NCBI RefSeq assembly: GCF_000002985.6
Contig: NC_003283.11
Span: 20,709,501-20,773,500, forward strand
Direction: 5' to 3'
DNA: 64,000 bases
DNA from: Caenorhabditis elegans
Lineage: Eukaryota > Nematoda > Chromadorea > Rhabditida > Rhabditidae
Shown here: positions 11,501 through 23,700 of the stretch, one piece after another
Layout: each line of letters starts with the position of its first letter
Position numbering within the stretch: the stretch's first letter is position 1
Position numbers and translations under genes: made by a program
Notes under the pieces: generated by a model
Told to the model about the DNA's origin: nothing
The model's database searches: none
What the model saw: only the letters and a program-made list of their open reading frames with translations

Positions 11501-14500
11501 AAATGTTTCACCACAAATAAATGTTACCGTACACGTTTCGTAGAAATTACCAAGTTTTTTAATCAGGCACCTGATTTCGGAGTTACAGGCATAAACGTGA
11601 AAAATTAGGGTTTTTTGAAAATTGGACCAAGCTCACTTCTATCGACTGTAACTCAGAAACGTGAGGAGGGACAACAATGTAACATACTGATAAAATGTAG
11701 CTGATGATGTGTACATTAATGTTGTAATCCATTACTTTTGTATATCTCTCATGGTTTGAAAGTTAGCACCGCTCAAACATAAAAAAGTCAATTTTGCAAG
11801 CGTTTTCGGCACTTCCAACAGATGTAGCGCTACCAATAAGCTATGCCTGGGTCTGAAAATGTACAGTTTTGTTTAACTAACTGTCCGATATGGCTGAAAT
11901 TGCTGGGCTTGTCATTACTAACAGTCTTCTATACAACCGCAAAATAATATCCAAGAAAAAAAAATAATATCCAAAACTAGAAAAAAACGAAAAAACTTAT
12001 TGAACCTAATACATTTATGATGTCACACCTGTATTAAAATCCACGTTTTTAATGTATTTTAATACAGTTGTGACGCCATTTTTCTACACTTTTTAATTTT
12101 CCGACGCTACTTGAATAACCGCATAAATATTATTTTGGACTATGGATATTACATATGTACCATGAAAAATATGTCACTTGTCTTAATAATTAGTAGAAAG
12201 TAGGCTAACATTTGCTCAAATGTAAACTATGGAACTTGAAAAATCGTGAGTAACCAAAAAAGTAAACGCCTCGACTTTCTTGAATTAATTTTCTACTAGT
12301 GATTCCCCATACTTGGTTTTTTTTGCGGAAGGTGTAGCTCAACTAATTGGAAAAGTACGGTCGTTTTGGAATAATTTTTCAGGAAGATCACTCTATCCAA
12401 AAGAGGCCACTGTTAAGAATAGTTTTGGAAAAAAAAATGAATGCTCTATCCCAAAGTTTCTTTCAAAACCTCAAACTTTTCTGGTCTAACATATTAACAG
12501 ATTTCGTTTCTTCGATTCGTTTATTTTATTCGTTTTTTCTCCTAACATTTTCAATGCTGATTTGTTTTTCACTAGATCCTCTTTTCCTATTCAGAAATTT
12601 GCAATATTAGAAGATAATCCCCTACTCCTTCCCATTTATTCGTCCCTGCCCTTTCCAGATCCAGACTCCGCCCTTTTACTGGCTGCGCGTCTACCACGCC
12701 CACTAAGAAACGTGGAAGGACCAAATTGGTTGGATTACTCATTCATTGTCTTCTAGTGTCTGCTAGTTAGTCACTACATTCCTAGGCTCTTTTTTTTTCC
12801 AAAAATCTATATTTGCGAAAAAAAAGATATGTCTGCTACTTTCAATCTCTGTAATCTGCCATATCTTCCAATGAAGAATGCACTCCAAAACATGTCCATC
12901 CTGGATCTGTAAGTTATTTTTTGATGAAAAAAGTCCCCGATTTATTCTAATCTGTTTTAGCACAAAAATCTCCAAGGATTCCACGAAACTTCAAAACTTC
13001 GTCAAATTCGAGAGAGTGAAAACCGGAGGACTCGACGTGTACATGTCCGAATACTCTTGGAACACGAAAGAAGCGGGAACCATGTCGATTTGTGATGTCA
13101 GCGAAAATACAAGTCTCGACTACAGATCAAACCATCAGCAATTGCTGAAGTCCTGGATCTCATCCACGGAGAAGATCGCCCAACTTTTTCCAACGACTCT
13201 GAGAACATTCCAAGTGACACCACCAATGATCGCAGCGATTCTGGATTTGGAGACAGCAATTCCAAAAACATGTGACGTACTCATAATTCAAAATTATGTG
13301 CCAGCGGAAATGGACAGGTATCAAGAGTCGGTGGATCAGTTCATGGAGAAGTGTCATATTCGGGAAGGAGTCGTGTTGCACCATGAAGTGTATACGAATA
13401 GTCCAAAAGTTGGTTATTTTCAAATTTCCGAAGAAGAGCATTTACTGGGTTTTTGAAAGTTCGATGTTTTCAACAAAAAACATGTTATCTCATTTGCGAT
13501 TTTCTGAATCAAAATTTCAATCTTTCACTTTTCTAATCTTTATTATTTATAGATGTTCCAACTCGACTATCTGTCAGTGACCCACTCCGATTGGATGGTA
13601 CCATCGGATCTCGAGGAAATGGAGAACAAGATCGTCTATCTCGACAAAAGCGATTTCTACGACTCGGATATGAACCAATTCCTGCGAGAACTCAAAAGCG
13701 GATCATCTCACAGTCGACTCCAGATTCTATCGATCCAAGGCAACTCGTGGCAAAACTACTGGGATCCATCGGATGTGCTGGAGGGCCTTAACGCCGAGCT
13801 ATGGAACCAAACGGAGAGAAATCAGCATTACTTTCTTAATGCCGAGCATCGAAAGAATTTCAAAAAGATCGCGGATCACTTCTATCCAGATCAAGAGGAC
13901 GGTTTTGGAGCAGAACTGGAGCACGGCGTCGACTTATCAGAAGCTTTCGATTTTCTCAAGAACGATGGTACTCGGGTCAGCGTACGATTTGATGAGTTGA
14001 TTCTTCAAGTTTTCGTGTGGCCCAACGAGAAACCATCAAGAAAGCGAAAAGCTCAGGAACAAGGATCGATTGCCAAAAGGTTTTGCTAATATTTATTTTC
14101 TGTTTCAACTGTAAAAATTTTCGTCTTTTGTAACTTTGATTTTCGTGTTTTATCTGTACTTTTTTACTAATACTAATGTAATACCAAATTTTTAAGTTTC
14201 CCGTATTATATTACTTAATTCTAATTTTAATTATAATATTGTTTAGTTTTTTTCATTTAATTTTGAATACTAATAAATTTTGGAATTTTTAATCTTCTAT
14301 TTCCGAAATCCACATATTTTTGCTGAAAATTCACACACCTCGGATACTTGATATCTCCCATCAATCGATCGGCTCCGAAAGCTCTCTGAATGAATGTTTC
14401 CAGCGTTTTTGTGTCGTATGGACGTGTCCAACTATCGAATAGTTGATCTTTGAACATCAGATAGTATCTTTGAGCTTTTCGAAGTGAGCCACCAGTCATC

Positions 14501-17500
14501 ATAGTCGACATGATATAGCATCCGGTAGACGTGGCACCGATCCAATCGAAATAGTCGATGAGCGGACGATCCAGGAAGGCTTCCAGGCAGATGAGCATCT
14601 GAAAATTTTGAAAATTGAATAACTTAATAAAAACTGAAAATGTTCGGTTTTCAGAATAATGGGGTTATTCAAGTAATTTTGCAAAAAGTATTTAAATACA
14701 TTTATGACATCACAACTGTATTAAAATACATGTTCTTATGTATTTCTATGCATTTATGACATAAAAAAAGACATTTTCGTAATCTTTTCAACTTTTCATA
14801 ATTTTTGGAATTTTCGAAAAAAATTAATTTCGCTTTTTTTCAAATAAAAAAAACACACATTTTGAATTTTTTGAAATTTCGAAAAAAATTAAGATTCGCA
14901 TTTGTCAAATAGTTACGGGCGGAAATTAAATTTAGTTTTTGTCGGATTTTAGGAGTTAAAAAAAGTTTTCAAATTTTGTAATTTTTTTGAATTAAAAAAA
15001 ACATAAACACAAATTTATTTGAAATTCTCTTAGTCTTGCACTATTCAAATATTTCAAATTAAAAATTTACCTGAACAGTAACGAGTCCACGAATACCTCC
15101 ACCATCCAATCCGAGCACATTAATCACATTTGACGTTTTCTTCTTTTCCACCAACTCCTTCAACTTATTCTTAACTCTTTTCAAAGCTTCTTCATGTGGA
15201 AATGCTCTTGTTTCATTTCTCTCTGCGTATGCTTCTTCAACGAGTTGAGTATCCGGATCAAGTACAAATTCATATGGAGCCGATGCAGCATTATCACTGA
15301 CATGAATATCCTTGACACGATCCTCCATACTTTGTTCGTCGCTTGACGAGGAACCCAGTTGGGTTTTGCATGACGTCAGACCAGTCTTATGCATACATCC
15401 GAATGCGCATCCAATGAATCCATCATCGCATGCACCAGCGCCGCAGATTATCAGAGCACGTACTATGTCCATTTTTGCTTCTCTGGAAAAATAGAACATG
15501 TTTGGAACAGATGTGTACGGCAATTTTGCCGCATACATCAAAAATTTGACAATGCAATTTTGAACAAAACTTTTTTTTTGATTTTGTCTCCAAAAATTTA
15601 GTAAATGACACAAAATTAAGTTTTTCTTTTGATTTTTAAGCACACACACACTACATCGAACTTTTTTCCAGATACTTAAAAAATTGGATCATTTTAAAAA
15701 TAAACATTAAAATGTATTTAAAAAGTTCCAAAAAAAGATCCGAAAAATTCAATTTTCTTAAATCTTAAATTTTTTTGGTATTCCTAAAAGTTTAAATTTT
15801 TTAATATTCCTAAAATTAGAATTGTTCCTAAAAAACAATTATTTTTTTAATTCGAACGTAAAAAAAAACCCAGAAAATTCCTATCCGTTTTTTTTTCAAA
15901 AAATATTTTGAAAACCGAAAAAATTCCGTTTTTTTTATTGAGAACCGAAATATTGAAAAATCTTTCAAATTTGCCTACAACCAAATGGCTTAGAAATTTC
16001 ACTATCCTTCTCACTTTTCTGTAAGTCGGGCGGCAATGTGACGTGGCGATTCCTTGTAGCGATTCTTAATGTCCGGTTTGGCTCCGAGGCACAACAACAT
16101 TCGGGCAATTTCGGTGTTACCACGCTGAAAAATTTGATATAGAAGAGGGGAAACGAATTTTTCCGGCAAATCTGCCAAATTGCCGGAACTTAAAATTTCC
16201 GGCAAATCGGTAAATCGACAAATTGCCTGAGCTGAAAATTTTCGGTAAATCGGCAATTTGCCGGAGTTGAAAACTTTTGGCAAATCGGCAAATTACCGGA
16301 ATTGAAGAAACCTACCGTAACCGCACAGTGCAACGGAGTATTTCCATTGATATCCTGAGCATCCATATCGACACCATATGCACTCAGAGTCATCACAAGA
16401 CCGAGCTCATCTTTGATAACAAATGTGTGGAGTGGAGTCTGTTGGAGAGCATTTCGAGCTTCTGGATCCGTTTGATCGCGCTGAAATATTACTTGATAAG
16501 ACTACAAACCAGCAAACTGCCGGAATCGAAATTTCCGGCAAATCGGCATATTGCCAGAATTGGAATGTCCGGCAAATCGACAATTAGTCGAAAAAAAATT
16601 GCTTTTTTCGGTGTCGCTGATTATTTGCCGTTCGTGTAATACGATGAAACTTACGAATTTCTCCATCAACAAGATAAGGCACTTCTTATTGATAGCACAA
16701 TGGATTACGGTATTCCCTGTAGTTGGCTCAGTCTCTGTCAACCCGTCCTGCTTCAGCTCGAGCATTTTTCTGAGTGACACCTCGTCGAGCTTTCCACGTT
16801 TCATTGCTCCTATAATCGGATTCGCCATCTGAGTTGAATCGGACGATTGTATTCCACCACCTGGAAATATTGGTGTTCGATAATTAAAAAAAAAATTGCG
16901 ATAAAAAATGCCGATTTTCATAATTGTCAAAAGTGTTTGAAAAAAAATTTCTCAACATTATTTTTTTTTAAATTTTCTTCATCCTTACCAAATCCTCTCA
17001 AAGTTTGACAATTCGACAGACACGCGTTGATAAGTGCCACGTAGGCTGGCGTATAGCCATTCGAATCCGTTTGATTAATCATTGTCTCGCATTTCTTCGT
17101 CTCCCATAGGATTTTAATTAAATCTCCTGATGATGCAGTGGCAGCCACGTGAAGCACATTTTGACCTTCCGAGGAGAGTATGTTGATGTCGGCGCCATGA
17201 TCAAGCATCCAGCTAACCGTTTCGATTCTGAAAATATTATTTTTTTTTGTTAAAGTTAACCACGAATAACTATAAAAAAAGCGGAGACTAGATTTAAAAA
17301 AAAACAACATCTACAAAATAATCATACTGTGTATTTTGAACGGCAATCATGAGCGGTGAAAGACCTTCGGGTTGAACGATCAAGTTGAGATATTTCTTCA
17401 GCTTGTGCTCCTTCATATTCTCGAAATATTCCAATAATCCAATTTTCGACGAGATATGAACAGACTTCCATGTCATATTGTCCCGAAGCTCGTGGAAAAT

Positions 17501-19239
17501 TGTGTGCAAGTAGTCCTTGATGTTCACATCTGAAAAAAAAACATGGAATTTGGCATTCTTTACATAAATTCATCTGCTTACTTTTCGGAAAAACGCGAAA
17601 AAGCTCTGGATTTTCACGACACCGTTCGCACAGAGCAACCACGTCGGCGAGCTGAAAATATTTATGATTTTTTTGAATAAATATAAATTATGATACCTTG
17701 TGACTTCTGAAAAGCGACATGACATATTTCTCATTATTCTCATTGTACAGAGTAATCGCCAGATGGTACAACGGTTTGTTCTTCAACTCCTCCTCTTCTT
17801 TTGCTCTGAGACTACAAATCATGCAAAAATTCGTTTAAAAAAAAATGAAAATAGGCTTACTCTTTCTCTTTTTTCTTCTTCGGATCCTCATTATCGGTGA
17901 GCTCATTTTTGGTGAGCCGTTCCTCTCGTGAGTCCTCCCGCTTGTGATGGTCCGGGGAAGATTGTTCAGCGACTCGGGCGTTCATCTCTTTTGTTAGTGT
18001 CTGGAATTTTGTTCAATTGATTGTTGAATTTTATTTATTGAAGTTCACCTCCAAACTGGCCACAACGGAGAATTCTCCATTGACAAGCTTGAACTTCTTC
18101 GGCGCCTCCACGTTCGGGTGAACTTTCTTGTACTTGTCCACGGATTCCATCGGAAATTCGGCGATTTCATCCATATCCTTCGGCACCCATTCATCTGCAC
18201 CATTGTACACTGGGCTGGGCTTCACCAGTGGTTTTATTATCACGTTGGTGAGGGAAGAGAGGAATCTGAAATTTAATTTTTTGTTAGGCGTTCGAGTTTT
18301 GTGAAAAAAAGTTACTTCTCTTTGATACTGATTTTAATTTCGACATGCTCCGTCATTTCGAAATAATTGAATTGGTTTGTTTTTCTATCAAACAATAAAA
18401 AAAAGGTTTACACGTTTTCAAAAAATAGGGCGAGTTCGATGAAAATCAATTAATTTTTTTTCAAAATAATATACCGAATTGATCCTTTCGTGTCTTCTGC
18501 ATCGTTACAGGACGATTCTGATGCTATTGAATCTGTATCCTCGCAATGTTTCTTCGTCTTTGCAGCTCCATCCGGAGCATCATCGTCCTCGCTTTTTCGT
18601 TTCAGGACCACAAGACGTTTGTTAGGACCTGGAATTTGGTGCATTTTTCAATGGCCGAATTGCTTAACACTTAAAACTTAAAACTCGACTATTTCCGTAT
18701 TGGAGCAATTCGAGAAATTTGCCGAAATTCCAATTACCAAATTTTATGGGTATTTTTTTAAATCTATCAGTTTTTGCATTTTCCAAGAATTCAAAATTTT
18801 AGGGTGCATCTAAAGTCTTGAGAACAAAAATCATAAGGGTCCTCCCTTTTGATAAAAATCTTCAAAAAAAAATTTGATATCACGTCTGTATCGTCATACA
18901 TGAAAAGAGGCCTATGAGTAATTTGTGTCAAATATGATGTCATAGTTTATTGATGATTGATGATTTCCAGTGAAAGTCAATTTGTTTTGCAATTCAAATT
19001 TGGCGCTAAAAACATTGGAACATATCGTAAGAATAAATTTTCGAAACAAAAACGCAACTTTTCGAAAAAACCTGCTTAATCAAATAATTAATTACACAAA
19101 TGCCATTTTATGAGTTTACGAACATATTGGCAAAATAGTACAAACCTGCTACAATCGCTCCATCAGACGAACTACCAGAATGTCTTGAATCTGCCGATCC
19201 TTCTCGGCTACCACTGCTTCCAGCAATCGCTGTGACCAT
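8552..19239 (-). CDS. ipla-3: Calcium-independent phospholipase A2 with ankyrin repeats (patatin family, 1044 aa)
   Basis: Nineteen exons join in frame from ATG at 19239 to TAA at 8552-8554: 19146-19239, 18475-18628, 18316-18384, 18049-18265, 17861-18000, 17697-17805, 17582-17651, 17328-17529, 16989-17227, 16655-16860, 16316-16480, 16015-16124, 15071-15482, 14339-14598, 10414-10532, 10007-10167, 9071-9319, 8679-8758, 8552-8630. The N-terminus is Ser/Lys-rich and disordered. Residues about 350-600 carry ankyrin repeats (NGNTPLHCAVT, SEGQNVLHVAA). The patatin domain starts with the oxyanion-hole motif LDGGGIRG near residue 717, has the nucleophile Ser near 753 and the catalytic DGG near 882-884. 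The family hydrolyses the sn-2 acyl bond of glycerophospholipids as a Ser-Asp dyad. The nucleophile elbow reads ATSTG instead of GTSTG. An internal ATG at 18356 could start a shorter form. The paralogue number is recalled, not derived. Confidence 0.93.
9419..9835. repeat. CGGCAAAT repeat array inside a phospholipase intron
   Basis: At least ten near-tandem units of about 35-45 nt, each with GGAATTGAAAATTTCCGGCA and AATCGGTAAATTGCCGG-type blocks, fill the intron between coding exons 9071-9319 and 10007-10167. Because the unit is roughly a multiple of three and lacks stops in several frames, it creates spurious long open frames on both strands. Confidence 0.9.
10602..10985. repeat. Inverted-repeat element (ATACCGTAT ends)
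   Basis: The left end ATACCGTATTTCTTCTATTA is mirrored by the right end TAATAGAAGATATACGGTAT. Inside, units of the type CTATTAGGGAGTGCAAG repeat several times. This is a MITE-like palindromic element in the large phospholipase intron, upstream of the nested F-box gene. Confidence 0.8.
12012..12078. repeat. Short inverted repeat (TGTATTAAAAT core)
   Basis: TTATGATGTCACACCTGTAT and the following AATACAGTTGTGACGCCA form an imperfect palindrome. A related copy lies in another intron of the same gene at about 14698-14765 (TTATGACATCACAACTGTAT) and a degraded one near 18870-18905. Confidence 0.65.
12829..14089 (+). CDS. F-box protein with C-terminal F-box-associated-type region, nested antisense in a phospholipase intron (354 aa)
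   Basis: Three exons (12829-12908, 12961-13408, 13553-14089) join in frame from ATG to TAA. The N-terminus (NLPYLPMKNALQNMSILDL) is a typical nematode F-box head, which would bind the SKP1-type subunit of an SCF ubiquitin ligase. The following ~300 residues, with Trp- and Leu-rich spaced motifs, fit the nematode F-box-associated (FBA_2) substrate-recognition region, a fast-evolving family. The C-terminus is basic (PSRKRKAQ) and could be a nuclear localisation signal. The whole gene lies inside the 3.8-kb intron between the phospholipase exons 10414-10532 and 14339-14598, on the opposite strand, 250 nt from the latter. No signal peptide or membrane segment. Family call rests on the head motif and overall character; the exact subfamily is uncertain. 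Confidence 0.88.
16128..16314. repeat. CGGCAAAT repeat filling a phospholipase intron
   Basis: The intron between coding exons 16316-16480 and 16015-16124 is nearly all CGGCAAAT-type repeat, which approaches within about 10 nt of the 5' splice site. Confidence 0.85.
16500..16592. repeat. CGGCAAAT-family repeat copy
   Basis: Another degraded copy (AAACTGCCGGAATCGAAATT, then CGGCAAATCGGCATATTGCC) sits in the intron between phospholipase coding exons 16655-16860 and 16316-16480. Confidence 0.8.
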
Positions 19240-19256
19240 TGTATCAATCTAAACGA
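19240..19256 (-). promoter_or_regulatory. Likely trans-splice (SL) acceptor of the phospholipase mRNA
   Basis: On the minus strand TTTTCGTTTAG immediately precedes a 9-nt leader ATTGATACA and the ATG at 19239. A consensus 3' splice site this close to a start codon, with no coding exon upstream in phase, is the usual sign of spliced-leader addition in this genus. It supports 19239 as the start of the long form. Confidence 0.55.
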
Positions 19257-20768
19257 AAATTTAGATTTTTTTCATGATCAAACTTGAAAAAATCGAAATT
19301 CCTATATTTATAATGCGAATTAGAAGACAAAATAAATCAAATACCGCGATTTTAAGTGGAATCATCGTTTGTCAAGTGTAAATTCAGAATAGAAGAGAGC
19401 TAGAATGGAAATGAGCACTATATGTTTACTTATACAGGTTTTGAGCTAGTACTCATGTAAAAATGTTGAAAAACGCCAAAAACCAACAGAAACACCAGCA
19501 TAACAAAGGAAAGAATAACACTTTGTACTCTACAGCGCGCCATCTGGGTCTGCCGTGTCGCCTAAGACACCAGAGATCAAATAATTTCAAAACACTTTTT
19601 TGAGTTGTTTACGCCATTGTGAACACTGTCTTTTTCTCTGCGTCTCTCACGTGCTCTTATTGTCTATGCAATCTCTGCGTCTTCTACATTCTCTCTTACC
19701 ATGCGGTTAGCATCCCATAATGTGCCTATCAAATGTTGCCAGTTGAGTCCTGTGAATGCCATTTTTTATCTGAATATTATATATAAGTGGAAAATAGAAG
19801 AAGAAAAAGAAAAATCGGGCAATTCTCGGAGAAAAAAAAATTGGAAATGATGGGAAATGCCCGCGCTGGTAGATCAACAAGGATGAAATAGAAAAACAAA
19901 ACGAAAAAAAATATTCGAAAGAGACGATCAATGACCACTGAGCAATTCATGGACTGTCTAGAATCCATTTGGTCACTCAAACTGAAAGTATTACTGCGCG
20001 AAATTTATTCTAGTTAGTAGGGGAAAATAGTGAAAACGTTTTAGAATTTTTAGGAATATCATCTGAAAAAACCGAAATTAATTTAGGATTATTTTTATTG
20101 GAAATTTAAAAATTTTAAAATCTACTTGTACATTTTCAGAATTAGATTTTATAAAACCCGAATTTTTTCGGATTTTTGTAATTTTGGTAAATTTTTGAAC
20201 TCAAAATTTCTGTAGGTTTTGACGTTCCCAGTCATTTTATAAAGCTCAAGAATGAGTTGATTTTGAAATATTGAAAATTTTCAAAAATAATGAGAAGATT
20301 ACTTTTGTAGTTTGTGGCGTAACTCAAAATTCCTAATTTTCCAACAAAACATGTATATTGCCGGAAAATTTAATACCAATTTTAAAAGCTCAATTTTCGA
20401 CGAAAAATGAGAAGTAAAATAAATATTCAAACAAGGTAAGGAAAAAGTAGAGCAAACTAATTTTTTACTGAGAAACTTGTTTTGAAAAAAGAAGAAATAG
20501 ATTTACAAATAAATAAATTAGTGCAACTGCTCAAGAATATGATAAAATAATATAAAAAAGCTGACAAAACTTGATAGAAAATTACAATAATCACAGTGAA
20601 AAAGCGTGGAATTTTCAAGGGTTTTTTTGCGGGGAAAGGTCATTTTTAGACTAGAAAAGTATGGTATAGGTGAATAAAATGAACGGGGAAAAAATGATAT
20701 AATCATATGAAAAATCTCAATTTTAAAGGGGGAAAGTGTGTATTTAATTTTTAAAAAAATCAATTATT
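19257..20768. other. Intergenic region between two minus-strand genes
   Basis: 1.5 kb, AT-rich. Two copies of the CTCTGCGTCT promoter motif lie at 19636-19645 and 19673-19682, upstream of the phospholipase start. Open frames at 19707-19980 are oligo-T translations without gene signals. A candidate ATTAAA poly(A) signal for dnj-25 reads as TTTAAT at 20743-20748. Confidence 0.55.
19634..19686 (+). promoter_or_regulatory. Pair of CTCTGCGTCT core-promoter motifs
   Basis: CTCTGCGTCTC and CTCTGCGTCTT occur 37 nt apart, about 400 nt upstream of the phospholipase start codon. CTGCGTCTC is a motif known to be enriched at C. elegans promoters; that it acts here is inference from position. Confidence 0.5.
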
Positions 20769-23700
20769 CTACATCGCCGCCGGGTCATTCTGATATTTGC
20801 TATAGGCATCGTTAAGCTCCGTGAACGCCATTTTGGCCAATGAGAGATGAGGAGATCCTGTCAATTTGTCTGGATGTACCACAAGACATGCCTTGCGGTA
20901 ATGTTTCTTGATCTGGAAAAATATGAATGTTGAATATACCTTTTTTTCCTCAATTTTTAGAGAAAATTAATAATGTTCAAAAATTTTGTTTTTATGAATG
21001 AAAAAAAAATTAAAAATTAGATTGAAAAAAAAAATAAAGGAAGAAAAAGTTTGAATTAAAAATTAACAAATTTCCGAAATTGCAAAATTTTTTTTTCTCA
21101 ATAAATCTGCAATTTTTTTCATTTTAAATTTTCTCAAATTAAAAATTTTCAGAAATTGCCAAAACTTTTATATTTCACGATAAAATTGATTTTTTTTCAT
21201 GATTTTTAATGAAACACTTTAAAAATAAAAATAAAAGTTCAAAAATTGGCGAAAATTTTTACTCTGAAATTGAAGTATATTTTTAACTTTAAAAGAAAAA
21301 GCTTAAATTTTTTTCAGAATTTTCAAATTTTAATTATTTTTCTCCGAAACACGTTTGTGCTCATGTTGAAAAAATTTAAATGAACCAAATGTTCCATTTT
21401 TCTATAAAAAAAGTTAACAATACCATAGTTTTTCAAAAAAACTTCGGATACCTATGTTCTAAAAAATAAATTTCTACATTTAAAAAAATGGCGCTTTTTG
21501 ATAACGTGCGCTAATTGAGTTTTTATTTTTTTTCAAAATTTTGAAACTTTCATTATCGTTTTTTTTTGCTGAAAATTTGTTCGAACAATCTTTGAAAATT
21601 TCCAAACTAGAAAACATTTTTTAAATTTTCTGTTAAAAAACTAATATTTTTAATAAATAAAAAAAAAAGGCCAATATCACAAATTTTACCTGATCAGGTG
21701 TCAAAAGATCACCCATCGATGGCTGATTCCATCGATCAGCTCCCTCCCAAAGGACATTATGAAGTGAGCCGAGAAGAGCACGAATATTACGCTCTTTGCC
21801 TTGAGTCCAGTCTCGAATCTGCAAACTTTTAGGTAGAAATTCAAGTTTTGCAGAACTAATTCTTGAAAAATCTGTGATTTTTGTTAATAAAGGGCAGGGA
21901 TGGGCAGCTCCGGCAAATCGGCAAACCGGCAATTTTTTGTCGACAGAAACATTTTTGAATACGAATTTGTCGATAATTTTTTAAAATTAAAAAAACAAAA
22001 AATTAGCGAAAAATTCCTTTTGTTGCAAAATTGGAAAATTATTAAATTTCAAAAAAAAAAAACGTTTTTTCACAGATCAAAAAAAATCAGCGCTCACAAA
22101 ATTTTTCGATTTTTTACCTGAATCTCTTCCGGTGTCAGATTTTTCGATTGTTCAACTTTCAGCATATTCCCAATACTCTGCTTTTGATTTTCCCTTTGTG
22201 TTGGTTTGAAGCCCTGAAATTTAAGGAAAAGGTAATTTATGACTATTATTCAATCAACTTGTTATTTGACATACTAGACTAACAAATAAAGTTTCAACTT
22301 TTTTTGGAAATTTTTTCAGATTTTCTGATGAATAAGTTATTCCGGTCATAAATTCTTATACTTTCAGAAACAGTAGGTCTATGTCTGGATAAACAAGTTC
22401 AGGTAGTTCATTGTCCGAAATCACACGAACTTCAGAACAAGAGCACAATCATTCAAGTGGAGCTAATTTTTAGTTGAAAAACAAGCTCAGTTATACACTT
22501 TCCCATAGAAAAGGTTTTTTGCAACCTTTGCAATTTGAGCTACAAGTCTTCTCAACGTGAGAACCTAAATTTCCCGTCTTATCATCATGCTTTATCGGTT
22601 GATCGCCTTTTCCCAGATAGCTTTCACATTGATTAATCTTTTCTGTGTTATTTTTGATACCACATTACTATGGTGTGTGATAAAACAGCGATGCTCATTA
22701 TCCCGAAGCTCTGGTCCATTCGTTTATATTGTATTCTTTACTGGATTTGGGATTATCGAGAAAGTTAATAACTTTATAATGGTTGATGCGTGGCCAATTT
22801 CTGAATGGTGGAGTCCCAATGGAGGCTATGAGAGTGAGATACAGTTTTCAAATCTGATTGGTATGGGAAACTCCATTTCATTTCAGAATATCGTCAGTTA
22901 ATCGGATCTAATGTAACTTTGGTATTTCTAATTTGCTACTTGACACCGTTATTTCTCGATTGGATAATAACACTTCACCGTATCTCAATATTCTTATCTC
23001 CATTACGATCCAAGATTTGGTTCAACGACAAGAATGTTTCAATTTATTGCGTTATAGTTTCAGTTAGTTTCACTTTTTCTTTTCTAAAATTTCCTAAATA
23101 AAGGTTATTTTTCTTCTAGATTCTGGTAATTATTTGGCTTCTCGTCCAACAATTATCCTCATGCACATTGAATTTCAATGCGCTTACAAGTTTTCTGGAA
23201 TCAGCGTGTGCTCCAGACAGACATCCAATAACTTGGTTTCAGAATAAGTTCCTTATATATGTTCCAATTTTTTCAATGGTTGTTAATGCGAGCATGCTCT
23301 TTTTCCAACGAATTTCTCGGAAAGTATCAACGAGTGCAGCGTTAGCAAAATCGATTTCCGAGAGCCAAATAAAGAGAGAAAATGCGTTGATACGACAGGC
23401 AATGTTCATTGGGGCATATTTGAGTATATATGAGATTCTGTATCTTCAAATAAGACTCTATCCAGTAAAAATTGATGATTTAAAGGGGAAACTAGAGCGA
23501 AAATGTTTCAGGAATCGTTCAACTCAGCGCCCTTTGAATTCCAAACCATCACGTACAGTTTGCGACTTTTAGCAGTTGGCTCTTTGAATTTCTGCGTTTA
23601 TTTTGTGCTCACTAAGTCTACAAGAGCAATGGTTTTGAAATTTCTTGGATATAAAACTCAAACACGAGCCCCAACGGTTAGCCAAACCGCAAAATGTCAT

